The notes under the pieces were generated by a model. That model saw only the letters and a program-made list of their open reading frames with translations, had not been told where the DNA came from and ran no database searches. The position numbers and the translations under genes are program-made. Positions 17,817-25,475 of a DNA stretch of 64,000 bases are shown in pieces (position 1 is the stretch's first letter; every line of letters begins with the position of its first letter). Source of the DNA: Gemmatimonas sp. (GTDB taxonomy: Bacteria; Gemmatimonadota; Gemmatimonadetes; Gemmatimonadales; Gemmatimonadaceae); NCBI GenBank assembly GCA_011390805.1, contig JAABRT010000007.1:1-64000 (forward strand). Reading direction: 5' to 3'.

Positions 17817-17864
17817 CAACTGGTTCTGACGTCAATGCAACTTGCACACACGGCACACACCGCC

Positions 17865-18389
17865 TCATGCTGAGCCGTCAATACCGTCGGCCAGCAGCTC
17901 CTGCAGATAGGCCCGCGCACGCGTCCAGTCGCGCTCCACCGTGCGCAGCGACGTGCCCAACGCTTCTGCCGTCTCAGGGCCGCTGAGCCCGCCAAAGAAG
18001 CGACACTCCACCACCTGCACGAGGCGCGGGTCCAGCGTGGCGAGCTGATCAAGGGCATTGTTGACGGCCAGAAACTCGGGGAGGCGGGGTTCGATGGCGT
18101 GACGGTCGGGGTCGAGCGTGACTGATGTCTGCCCTCCACCGCGCTTGTCGGCGCTGCGACGTCGCGCATAATCCACGAGCACGTTGCGCATCACCTTGGA
18201 AGCCAAAGCGAAAAAATGTGCGCGATCCCGCCACTGGCCGTCGTCAAGCGGCTTCAGCCGCAGGTAGGCTTCATGAACAAGCGCCGTGGTGTCGAGCGTG
18301 TGTCCGGCGCGTTCGTCGCGAAGCCGACGGCGAGCGAGTTGCTGGAGCTCCTCGTATACCTTGGGCAGAAGTTCATCGAGCGATGGCAT
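17865..18389 (-). CDS. ECF-like sigma factor, TIGR02999 family
   Basis: 174 residues. The sequence (LPKVYEELQQLARRRLRDER, TTALVHEAYLRL, DRAHFFALASKVMRNVLVDYARRR, and a C-terminal HTH with FFGGLSGPETAEALGTSLRTVERDW) matches the TIGR02999 sigma-70-like group. No anti-sigma gene is adjacent; instead the TPR-containing kinase follows 49 bases downstream, a pairing known for this family in which phosphorylation may replace anti-sigma control. It is divergent from the DUF4256 gene with about 50 bases between the starts. Confidence 0.92.
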   Translation of the reverse strand: MPSLDELLPKVYEELQQLARRRLRDERAGHTLDTTALVHEAYLRLKPLDDGQWRDRAHFFALASKVMRNVLVDYARRRSADKRGGGQTSVTLDPDRHAIEPRLPEFLAVNNALDQLATLDPRLVQVVECRFFGGLSGPETAEALGTSLRTVERDWTRARAYLQELLADGIDGSA

Positions 18390-18441
18390 GGACCCGAAGA
18401 TGGCACGAAAGCAGGATCAACGGCAACCAGGAGGCCGATCC

Positions 18442-18987
18442 ATGAAGACACAGGAGCGGGACGAGTTGTTGCTCACATTGCAGACTCGCTTCAATCAGCA
18501 TCCCCAGCGGCACAACGGCATGGCGTGGGAAGCGGTGCGCGCGCGGCTCGAGGGCAATGAGAATGCGTTGCGATCGCTGTATCATATGGAGTCCACCGGC
18601 GGCGAGCCGGACGTCATCGGACCCGGTCCAAAATCCGGAGAGATCGTGTTCTGCGACTGTTCGGCGGAGAGCCCGGCAGGACGCCGAAGCCTCTGCTACG
18701 ACCTCGCGGCGCTCGAGTCCCGCAAGGAGCACAAGCCCGAGGGCAGCGTGGTGGAAATGGCAAAGGGAATGGGCATCGAACTGCTGAGCGAGGCCCAGTA
18801 TCGTGAGCTGCAGACTCTTGGCGACTTTGACACAAAAACATCCAGCTGGGTGAAAACCCCCGCCGACGTCCGGGCCCTCGGCGGCGCCTTTTTTTGCGAC
18901 CGTCGCTACGGGCATGTGTTCGTGTATCACAACGGGGCGCAGTCGTACTACGCCGCCCGCGGCTTCCGCGGTCGGCTCGTAATCTGA
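18442..18987 (+). CDS. DUF4256 domain protein
   Basis: 181 residues from ATG 18442, with a perfect AGGAGG site upstream. The sequence matches DUF4256 across its length: GEIVFCDCSAESPAGRRSLC, GIELLSEAQYRELQ, SSWVKTPADVRALGGAFFCD and VYHNGAQSYYAARGF are highly conserved in that family. Members occur in many bacteria; no reaction is established. No signal peptide or membrane segment, so it is cytoplasmic. It is divergent from the sigma factor and followed by the 54-base repeat element. Confidence 0.9.
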   Translation: MKTQERDELLLTLQTRFNQHPQRHNGMAWEAVRARLEGNENALRSLYHMESTGGEPDVIGPGPKSGEIVFCDCSAESPAGRRSLCYDLAALESRKEHKPEGSVVEMAKGMGIELLSEAQYRELQTLGDFDTKTSSWVKTPADVRALGGAFFCDRRYGHVFVYHNGAQSYYAARGFRGRLVI

Positions 18988-19009
18988 GCCAACTGTGGAG
19001 TGCACCCTT

Positions 19010-19063
19010 GATTCGTCCTTACGGCCAATATGTGCCGTGAGGCCTTCTGGCCTTATGGCCTCG
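19010..19063 (+). repeat. 54-base palindromic element, copy 1
   Basis: It begins GATTCGTC and ends GCCTCG, with an inner near-palindrome around GTGCCGTGAGGCCTT. It shares its length and most positions with copies at 19153, 45789 and 45897. It lies just after the DUF4256 stop and points toward copy 2 in inverted orientation, with 89 bases between them. No open frame covers it. Confidence 0.85.
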
Positions 19064-19152
19064 AACAGCTTCGTACGCTGAAACAGAGCACCAAGGTCAG
19101 CCCACCACGTCGCAGGCAAACGTAAGTGCTTTGATCCAAGGTTCGAATAGCG

Positions 19153-19206
19153 CGAGGCTTTAAGGCCGTAAGGCCTCACGGCACTTTGTAGCCTTAACGA
19201 CGAATC
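19153..19206 (-). repeat. 54-base palindromic element, copy 2 (inverted)
   Basis: On the minus strand it reads GATTCGTC...GTGCCGTGAGGCCTTACGGC...GCCTCG. The same inner block AAAGTGCC and CTTACGGCCTTAAAGCCTCG is found in the copy at 45897, 26.7 kb away. It sits 14 bases beyond the stop of the DUF2490 gene. The whole intergenic stretch 18988-19220 holds only this inverted pair. Confidence 0.85.
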
Positions 19207-19220
19207 AGAAAGAAACGGTC

Positions 19221-19991
19221 TTACTGCGCCACCCACACATACGACAGCACCAGCGTGTGATTGATCTCATTGGCGCGCTGTGACGGCAGTGCGTTCCACA
19301 GGTTCATGTACCCAATCTCCATACGCTGCCGCGCGCCCAGCGGGATGCCAACGCCCGCCCCGATCCGGTTCTGGCTGAACCGCCCAATGGCATCTCCATG
19401 GCCTACAGGAAGCAGGATTTCATCATACACGAACGCCAGTGCCTGACGGTTGTTGATCGTCACCGATGACATCGGCATTTGCGCACGTACCTGGTAACGT
19501 GCCCGCTGCTGATACGATGCGGGAGTGCGGGCCCGGTTTTCATCGTCTCCTGTGAATGACGACAGCCACCGCTGTTCCCAGCGATAGCGATGAATGACCG
19601 TGGCCGGTCCCGCCGCATGGGTGAGTAACAGCTGCTGCCATGTGCGCTGCTCACGCAGCGGATTTGCGCTCGGAAACTCTCCGTACGGGGCGGTCGCGAT
19701 GTAGGCGTATCCGGCCGCCACACGTACGCCCGGCGCCAGCGTAAACTGCACACCCGGTCGCAACAGCAGCTGCTGCGGCGACGCGCCAAGTCCGGTTCGA
19801 CGCCAGTGGCCATCAAACCAGATCGCCGATCGATCACTGATGGCGTGATCCACAAACGCGTTCAGCCAAGTCGCGCCCTGATGGCCGCTTTGCCACGCAT
19901 TGCTTGTCTGGGCATTCACTTCGCCGCTCGCGGCGAGGGCTGCAAAAAGTGCAACACGGGATACGGCACGGAAACAGATGGGCAGCGTCAT
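19221..19991 (-). CDS. DUF2490 family exported protein
   Basis: 256 residues from ATG 19991, which opens a signal peptide (ICFRAVSRVALFAALAASGEVNAQ). The mature protein has the repeated aromatic strand pattern of DUF2490 proteins (for example AIWFDGHWRRTGL, LLLRPGVQFTL, IHRYRWEQRWL, RMEIGYMNLW), which are predicted beta-barrels. A frame extension to 20024 is open but the signal peptide fits the chosen start better. It is divergent from the antiporter operon at 20101, with about 110 bases between the starts. Confidence 0.82.
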   Translation of the reverse strand: MTLPICFRAVSRVALFAALAASGEVNAQTSNAWQSGHQGATWLNAFVDHAISDRSAIWFDGHWRRTGLGASPQQLLLRPGVQFTLAPGVRVAAGYAYIATAPYGEFPSANPLREQRTWQQLLLTHAAGPATVIHRYRWEQRWLSSFTGDDENRARTPASYQQRARYQVRAQMPMSSVTINNRQALAFVYDEILLPVGHGDAIGRFSQNRIGAGVGIPLGARQRMEIGYMNLWNALPSQRANEINHTLVLSYVWVAQ

Positions 19992-20100
19992 TCGGTGCTG
20001 GTGGGGAGTGACAGGGTTAAACAATCGGCAAATGCGGCCGACCGCGACACGAAGGCACGCACGGTGGTATCATCGAAGGCATGCACTGTTCGAACGTCTT

Positions 20101-20571
20101 ATGACGGTACCCTTCCAGTCAATGCTCGCCCTCACTTTGGGCTGGTTGGTGCTCACAGGCGGCGCCCCCGACAGCTGGCTCATCGGCGGCCCCGTGATTG
20201 TGCTGGTTGCACTGGCGGTGCAACGCTGGCGCCCTGAGCGAGCACATTCGGTGCGCTGGCGCGCCGTGCCGTCATTTACTGCATTCTTTTTCGCTCGCTC
20301 ACTGGCTGCCGGTGTTGATGTGGCGCGACGCACACTGTTGCCCGCCATGCCGCTCTCACCAGCGGTGGTCAGCTACAAGACAGTGTTGCCGTCGGGCGCC
20401 CCGCAGGTTTTTTTCGCCGGCGTTTTGAGCTTGCTCCCAGGCTCGCTCAGTGTATCGATACATGACAACATCATCGCCGTTCACGTGCTTGACGATTCGT
20501 CGGACACAATGAGCGACCTGCAACAGGTCGAGCAGCGCATTGCAGCAATCTTCGGAGTGGCGAACGCATGA
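20101..20571 (+). CDS. mnhE: Mrp/Mnh cation antiporter subunit E (MbhA-like)
   Basis: 156 residues, first gene of a nine-gene operon. Two membrane helices at the N-terminus (LALTLGWLVLTGG..., VIVLVALAVQRW), an AFFFARSLAAGVDVARRTL segment and a soluble end with SLLPGSLSVSIHDN are the features of MrpE. It is an accessory membrane subunit of the multi-protein Na+(or Li+/K+)/H+ antiporter. The start at 20101 is the ATG directly before the first helix. It overlaps the next gene by four bases (ATGA). Confidence 0.92.
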   Translation: MTVPFQSMLALTLGWLVLTGGAPDSWLIGGPVIVLVALAVQRWRPERAHSVRWRAVPSFTAFFFARSLAAGVDVARRTLLPAMPLSPAVVSYKTVLPSGAPQVFFAGVLSLLPGSLSVSIHDNIIAVHVLDDSSDTMSDLQQVEQRIAAIFGVANA

Positions 20572-20879
20572 GCAACGCTTTCGGCACAGTTGGCGCGTTG
20601 ATCGCTCTCGTTTTGCTGATCACCCTGGTGGTGGGACTGTTGCGGGTGTGGCGCGGACCCGAAGCCGAAGATCGCATGCTCGCGGCACAGCTCTTCGGTA
20701 CTACCGGTGTGGGCATCATGCTGGTGCTTTCGCAGCTGCTGCAGTCGCCGGCCATCAGGAATGTGGCGTTGGTACTGGCGGTGCTGGCCGTGCTCGCCAT
20801 CGTGGCATTTGTTGGTCGCGTTGGCGCCGAACCGGCCAACGCCGTGCACGATCACGAGGAGCGCGATGACGTGGATTGA
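20568..20879 (+). CDS. mnhF: Mrp/Mnh antiporter subunit F (MbhB-like)
   Basis: 103 residues with three membrane helices, including LVVGLLRVWRGPEAEDRMLA, the conserved loop of MrpF (RVxRGPxxxDRxLA). It belongs to the membrane arm that carries ions. The ATG overlaps the stop of subunit E and its own end overlaps the start of subunit G by 14 bases, so expression of E, F and G is tightly coupled. Confidence 0.93.
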   Translation: MSNAFGTVGALIALVLLITLVVGLLRVWRGPEAEDRMLAAQLFGTTGVGIMLVLSQLLQSPAIRNVALVLAVLAVLAIVAFVGRVGAEPANAVHDHEERDDVD

Positions 20880-21177
20880 GTGGGGGCAGACACTGCTGCT
20901 CGTCGCAGGCGCATCGTTCTACGTAATCGGAACAATCGGCGTGTTGCGATTCCCCGACGTATTCACTCGCGTTCATGCACTCACAAAAGCGGACAACATC
21001 GGACTCGGTTTGTTGGTGATCGGCCTGCTGCCGTCGGCCGGCAGCGTGAGTGAGGGCTTCAAGCTGCTGCTTATCTGGACGGTTGTATTAGCCGGAAGCG
21101 CCACATCGGGTCAGCTCATTGCACGGCGCGCCCGCGAGCGCGGCGTTGTGCCATGGTCTGCCAGGGACAAGCGATGA
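20866..21177 (+). CDS. mnhG: Mrp/Mnh antiporter subunit G (MbhC-like)
   Basis: 103 residues. The motif GVLRFPDVFTRVHALTKAD followed by LGLLVIG is the signature of MrpG. Three helices are visible. The start at 20866 overlaps subunit F, and an ATGA overlap joins it to the DUF4040 gene. It is part of the complex that couples proton and sodium movement. Confidence 0.94.
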   Translation: MTWIEWGQTLLLVAGASFYVIGTIGVLRFPDVFTRVHALTKADNIGLGLLVIGLLPSAGSVSEGFKLLLIWTVVLAGSATSGQLIARRARERGVVPWSARDKR

Positions 21178-21461
21178 TTCACCTGGCCTTTGACGGACTG
21201 CTTGGGCTGGTGCTCGTCGCCACTGCGGCCGGTGCGATGTTCTCACGCGACTTGTTCCGTGGTGTGGTGCTCTTTGTGGTGTTCGGATTGCTCATGGCGC
21301 TGGCATGGACTCGCCTGCAGGCGCCCGATCTGGCGCTGGCCGAAGCGGCCATCGGCGCGGGATTAACCGGTGCACTACTGCTCGACGCCATTGGACATCT
21401 CCGGCGACGCAGACGCAGTGAGCCGGACGACAGCAGCGTGTCTCCGGATACATCTGCATGA
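21174..21461 (+). CDS. DUF4040 membrane subunit (MbhD-like)
   Basis: 95 residues, three helices. LFRGVVLFVVFGLLMALAW, APDLALAEAAIGAGLTGALL is the DUF4040 core found at the C-terminus of MrpA or as the separate subunit MbhD in membrane-bound hydrogenase. Here it is a separate gene, as in Mbh. It overlaps both neighbours by four bases. In Mrp/Mbh structures this region lies in the ion channel between the large antiporter subunits and the accessory ones. Confidence 0.88.
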   Translation: MIHLAFDGLLGLVLVATAAGAMFSRDLFRGVVLFVVFGLLMALAWTRLQAPDLALAEAAIGAGLTGALLLDAIGHLRRRRRSEPDDSSVSPDTSA

Positions 21462-22156
21462 AGCGCCGGTACAGACATCTCAGTGCCGGCGCAGTCAGCG
21501 TGGCGCTCGGTGCAGCGCTTTGGCACGTCGTGCGCGTACGCCCAACGCCCTCAGTGTCAGTTGCGTCACTGGTAGCAGACGCACTGCCCGCGAGTGGTGT
21601 GTCGCACAACGTCACGGCCGTATTACTCAACTTCCGGAGCTACGACACGCTGCTGGAGGTAGCCGTGCTATTGGCCGCAGCGGTTGTGGCGCTCGCGCTG
21701 CGCGACGAGCCCTCGGCGCGTTCACCGGCTCACGTGATGTACGTGGCGCTCGACGCATTCGTGTGGCGCCTCGCGCCGTTACTCGTGCTGGTCGCGGCGT
21801 ATCTGCTCTGGGCCGGCAGTACGCGGCCGGGGGGTGCATTCCAGGCAGGTTCCGTGCTGGCCGGTGCCGCCGTCCTGCTGCGGCTGTCGGGGCTCAAAGT
21901 CACTGCGGTTGATCATCGCCTCGCTTCACGTGGTGCGATGACGTTCGGGCTCGTGATGTTTTTGTGCGTCGCCATCGGCACACTGCTCGCCGGTCAGGCA
22001 CTGCTCGAATATCCAGCCAAATGGGCAGGAGCTCTGATACTGCTCATCGAGGCTGCGCTCACGATATCAATCGGTGTGGTGTTGTACAGCCTCTTTGACA
22101 ACGCACCGCAGGCACGGGTGAGCGATCGTGAATCGGAGCGCCAACGTGAGCGCTGA
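21458..22156 (+). CDS. Fused MbhE-MbhF (MrpA C-terminus + MrpB) subunit
   Basis: 232 residues. The first half has one helix, then SGVSHNVTAVLLNFRSYDTLLEV and a second helix, as in MbhE/MrpA C-terminal extension. The second half (about 100-220) has RLAPLLVLVAAYLLWAGSTRPGGAFQAGSVLAGAAVLL, the MrpB/MbhF core. A single gene therefore carries two subunits that are separate in Mbh. It overlaps the DUF4040 gene by four bases and the C subunit by eleven. It is part of the same channel arm. Confidence 0.85.
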   Translation: MKRRYRHLSAGAVSVALGAALWHVVRVRPTPSVSVASLVADALPASGVSHNVTAVLLNFRSYDTLLEVAVLLAAAVVALALRDEPSARSPAHVMYVALDAFVWRLAPLLVLVAAYLLWAGSTRPGGAFQAGSVLAGAAVLLRLSGLKVTAVDHRLASRGAMTFGLVMFLCVAIGTLLAGQALLEYPAKWAGALILLIEAALTISIGVVLYSLFDNAPQARVSDRESERQRER

Positions 22157-22448
22157 TCGGCTATACGCGTACGTGGGCGCCGTGCTCGTTGCCTTGGCGC
22201 TCTACGCGTTTCTGGTGCATACGCACGTGCTGCGACGCTTGCTCGCTTTCAATGTGATGGGCGGCGGGACATTTCTCATTCTCGTTGGACTTGCGCAGGA
22301 CGGACGCGGCCCCGATCCCGTGCCCCAGGCGCTGGTGCTCACCGGGATTGTTGTCGCGGTGTCGGCCACCGCGTTGGCCATCATTCTGCTGCGTCGTTGG
22401 TTTGCCACAAGTCAGACCACATCACTGCCGGAAGACGGGTCGTCATGA
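22146..22448 (+). CDS. mnhC: Mrp/Mnh antiporter subunit C (NuoK-like)
   Basis: 100 residues, three helices with the NuoK/MrpC pattern (YAYVGAVLVALALYAFL, LLAFNVMGGGTFLILVGL, DPVPQALVLTGIVVAVSATALAIIL). I chose GTG 22146 because GGAG lies about ten bases upstream; GTG 22128 is an alternative that adds six residues. It overlaps the preceding gene, and a 28-base gap separates it from the first large subunit. Confidence 0.88.
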   Translation: MSADRLYAYVGAVLVALALYAFLVHTHVLRRLLAFNVMGGGTFLILVGLAQDGRGPDPVPQALVLTGIVVAVSATALAIILLRRWFATSQTTSLPEDGSS

Positions 22449-22476
22449 CCGTGCCCGCCATCAAGCGCTGCGACGA

Positions 22477-23967
22477 ATGAGCGCGCAGTCACTGCTTCCG
22501 TGGATGCTCATGGTGCCACTCTCGTGGGCCACCCTCATGGTCTTGCTCGCGCAACAGCGCGACGCGATCACACGCGTGGTGAACGTGGTGGGTGCGCTGG
22601 TGCTCGTGGGACTCAGCGTTGCACTGTACGCAGGCGTGGCACAGGAAGGGCTGGCCGTACATGCACTGGGCGGATGGAGTGCACCGCTGGGCATTGCGCT
22701 GCGCGCCGACGGACTGGCCGCCACACTGGTAGTGCTCACAGCGGTTGTTTCGTCTGCGTGTGGTCTGTACGCGATGACCAGCGAGCGTGCTGCGCGCACA
22801 AACGGCAAAAGCGCGCCGCGATATTTCTGGCCGCTGTTCTGGTTGCTTATCACTGCACTCAATGGCATCTGGCTGGCCGGTGACCTGTTCAACCTGTACG
22901 TCGGATTGGAACTGCTCGGCCTGTCGGCGGTGGGACTCGTGGCACTCGGAGGAAGCGAGGCGTCGCTTTCGTCGGCGCTGCGTTACTTGATGGCTGCGTT
23001 GCTCGGCTCACTCGCCTATCTGCTTGGTGTGGCTCTCATGTATGCGGCCTATGGAACGCTCGCGCTGCCTGAGCTGGCCGAGTTGATCACACGCGAACCC
23101 ATGACGCAACTCGCCATCGCGTTGATGACGGTGGGACTGTGTCTCAAGACAGCGCTCTTTCCGCTGCATGGCTGGCTGCCGCCTGCGCACGGTGTCGCAC
23201 TGACGCCGGTCAGTGCCATGCTGTCAGCGCTGGTGGTGAAAGGTTCGTTCTACATTCTCTTCCGACTGTGGTTTGAGGTCGCGCCAGACGTTGTCACGCC
23301 GTTGGCGGCACAGGGCCTGGGGATTCTGGGCGCGGGCGCCGTGCTGTGGGGCGGATGGCAAGCATTGCGTGAATCATCGCTCAAAATGCTGGTCGCGCAT
23401 TCGACCGTCGCGCAGCTGGGCTACTTGTTCATTTTCTTTCCGCTGGCTGTTGGTACCGGTGCGACTGCCGCGGCGCTGGCGACGCAGGGCATGTTGCTGC
23501 ATGTGGTGGCGCACGCACTGGCAAAGTCCGCCATGTTCCTCGCCAGCGGAACGCTCATTGCTTCAGTAGGACGCGGCGGTGTGGCCGATCTGGCAGGGGT
23601 TGGTCGCCACATGCCAATGTCCTTGTTCGCCTTTGGGCTGGCGGGCGTGAGTCTCATGGGGCTGCCGCCCAGCGGTGGGTTTAACGCCAAATGGCTGTTG
23701 CTACAGAGCGCCCTGGCAAGCGGACAATGGTTCTGGTTGCTGGTGCTTCTTGGCGGTGGATTGCTCACCGCCGGATATGTCTTCCGCGTGTTTCGTGAAT
23801 CATTTCTCGAGTCGCCTGACGACGCGGGACAGTTCACGAAAACACCGCGTGCCTACGACCTTTTTGCACTGACGTTGGCCGCGATGTCTGTTGCACTCGG
23901 GCTCGCGAGTCGCGCACCGCTGCGCTTCATGACCAACGGTTTAGCGGTCATGGCGGGTGTGCAATGA
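22477..23967 (+). CDS. mnhD: Large antiporter subunit 1 (MrpD/NuoN-like)
   Basis: 496 residues, about 14 helices. The key charged residues of proton-translocating subunits are present: Glu145 in YVGLELLGLS (helix 5), Lys224 in CLKTALFPLHGWLP (helix 7) and Lys255 in SALVVKGSFYIL (helix 8). These form the internal proton path in complex I and Mrp. It starts at ATG 22477, directly before the first helix, and overlaps the next gene by four bases. It is the first of three consecutive large subunits. Confidence 0.93.
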   Translation: MSAQSLLPWMLMVPLSWATLMVLLAQQRDAITRVVNVVGALVLVGLSVALYAGVAQEGLAVHALGGWSAPLGIALRADGLAATLVVLTAVVSSACGLYAMTSERAARTNGKSAPRYFWPLFWLLITALNGIWLAGDLFNLYVGLELLGLSAVGLVALGGSEASLSSALRYLMAALLGSLAYLLGVALMYAAYGTLALPELAELITREPMTQLAIALMTVGLCLKTALFPLHGWLPPAHGVALTPVSAMLSALVVKGSFYILFRLWFEVAPDVVTPLAAQGLGILGAGAVLWGGWQALRESSLKMLVAHSTVAQLGYLFIFFPLAVGTGATAAALATQGMLLHVVAHALAKSAMFLASGTLIASVGRGGVADLAGVGRHMPMSLFAFGLAGVSLMGLPPSGGFNAKWLLLQSALASGQWFWLLVLLGGGLLTAGYVFRVFRESFLESPDDAGQFTKTPRAYDLFALTLAAMSVALGLASRAPLRFMTNGLAVMAGVQ

Positions 23968-25475
23968 ATACTTTCGCAACCGGCAGTGGATGGTGGTTGC
24001 CGTTGGCAGTACTTGGCAGCTCGCTGGTGCCGGCTCTGGTCATCATGTTGCTGTCGGAGCAACGCCAACGTACGCGCACCGCACTCAACCTGAGCGCCGC
24101 GCTGATCAAGTTGTCGCTGGTCGCCTACATGACATGGAGCGTGGCGCGCGGCAACAGCTACGAACTGCGCTTTGGTATGCTGCCGGGCGTGGATTTTGTG
24201 TTGCGCGCCGACGCCATGGCCATGCTCTTTGCCGGATTGTCGGCCGTGCTCTGGCTCTTTACCACCATCTACGCCATCGGCTACCTCGAAGGTTCACCAA
24301 ACCGAAGTCGTTTTTTCGGATTCTTCAGCCTCTGCGTAGCCAGCACCATGGGCATTGCGCTGGCCGGCAATCTGGTCACGTTCCTGGTATTCTATGAGTT
24401 GCTGACGTTGTCAACGTATCCGCTGGTTGTGCATCGCGGCACGCCCAAGGCGCTCAAGGCGGGACGCACGTATCTGCGCTACACGATCGGCGGTGGAGCG
24501 GTACTGCTTACGGGTGTCGCGTTGCTCAGCATGATCGCCGGTGATGTGTCGTTTGCCGACACCGGTGCGCTCGTCAACCTGATCGCGCAGGACTCAGCGC
24601 TGTTGCGGGTGGCGTTCTGGCTGCTGATTGCCGGACTGGGCGTCAAGGCAGCGTTGGTTCCGTTGCATGGCTGGCTACCGGTTGCCATGGTCGCGCCGGC
24701 ACCAGTGAGCGCGCTCTTGCACGCGGTCGCGGTGGTCAAAGCCGGCGCATTCGGTATCGTGCGTGTGGTTTACAACGTGTACGGCGTTGAGACGGCGCAG
24801 CTGCTCGGCTTGTTGTTCCCACTCGCAGTATTGGCTAGCACAACCATCGTCTGGGGCTCTATGCGTGCGCTGTTCCAGACGGAAATCAAAAAGCGACTGG
24901 CGTATTCTACGGTGAGCCAGGTGTCGTACATCGCACTGGGCATCGCGCTCTTTGGCCCGTGGGGCACCATTGGTGGACTGGCCCATCTGCTGCATCAGGG
25001 GCTCATGAAGATCACCCTCTTCTTCTGCGCCGGTAACTACGCCGAAACATTAGGCATTCACGACATTGATGAACTTGACGGTGCAGGTCGTCGTATGCCC
25101 GCGACAAGCGTCGCGTTTACCATCGGCGCATTCGGTATGATAGGTGTACCACCGCTCGCAGGTTTTGTGAGCAAGTGGTATTTGGGGCTGGGCGCTTTGG
25201 AAGCCGGCATGCCATGGGTGCTTGGTGTACTCGTATTAAGCAGTCTGCTCAACGCGGCGTACTTTCTGCCCATTGTGCATCGGCTGTGGTTCCGTCCCCA
25301 GGCCGGCCCGTGGCCCGACGAACGGTCATTCGGCAAACATGAAACCAGCCGGTGGCTTCTCATGCCGGCAGTTGCCACAGCCGTCTTTACTGTTGGCGCG
25401 GGCGTGCTGGCCAACCTGCCCTACAGTCCCTTGCGCTGGGCCATGCTGGTTTCCGTGCGCGTGTACACACAATGA
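23964..25475 (+). CDS. Large antiporter subunit 2 (MrpD/NuoM-like)
   Basis: 503 residues. Glu145 in LVFYELLTLSTYPLVV, Lys228 in GVKAALVPLHGWLPVA and Lys259 in AVAVVKAGAFG are intact, so it should be able to move protons. The C-terminal part has GMIGVPPLAGFVSKWYLG, typical of MrpD/HyfB proteins. It overlaps the upstream and downstream genes by four bases each. A second MrpD-type subunit in one operon is more than the classical Mrp complex contains. Confidence 0.92.
   Translation: MNTFATGSGWWLPLAVLGSSLVPALVIMLLSEQRQRTRTALNLSAALIKLSLVAYMTWSVARGNSYELRFGMLPGVDFVLRADAMAMLFAGLSAVLWLFTTIYAIGYLEGSPNRSRFFGFFSLCVASTMGIALAGNLVTFLVFYELLTLSTYPLVVHRGTPKALKAGRTYLRYTIGGGAVLLTGVALLSMIAGDVSFADTGALVNLIAQDSALLRVAFWLLIAGLGVKAALVPLHGWLPVAMVAPAPVSALLHAVAVVKAGAFGIVRVVYNVYGVETAQLLGLLFPLAVLASTTIVWGSMRALFQTEIKKRLAYSTVSQVSYIALGIALFGPWGTIGGLAHLLHQGLMKITLFFCAGNYAETLGIHDIDELDGAGRRMPATSVAFTIGAFGMIGVPPLAGFVSKWYLGLGALEAGMPWVLGVLVLSSLLNAAYFLPIVHRLWFRPQAGPWPDERSFGKHETSRWLLMPAVATAVFTVGAGVLANLPYSPLRWAMLVSVRVYTQ

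Noticed and set aside
19136..19150. GGTTCGAAT considered as the T-loop of a tRNA
   Set aside because: No acceptor, D or anticodon arm can be formed; the sequence belongs to the flank of the 54-base element.
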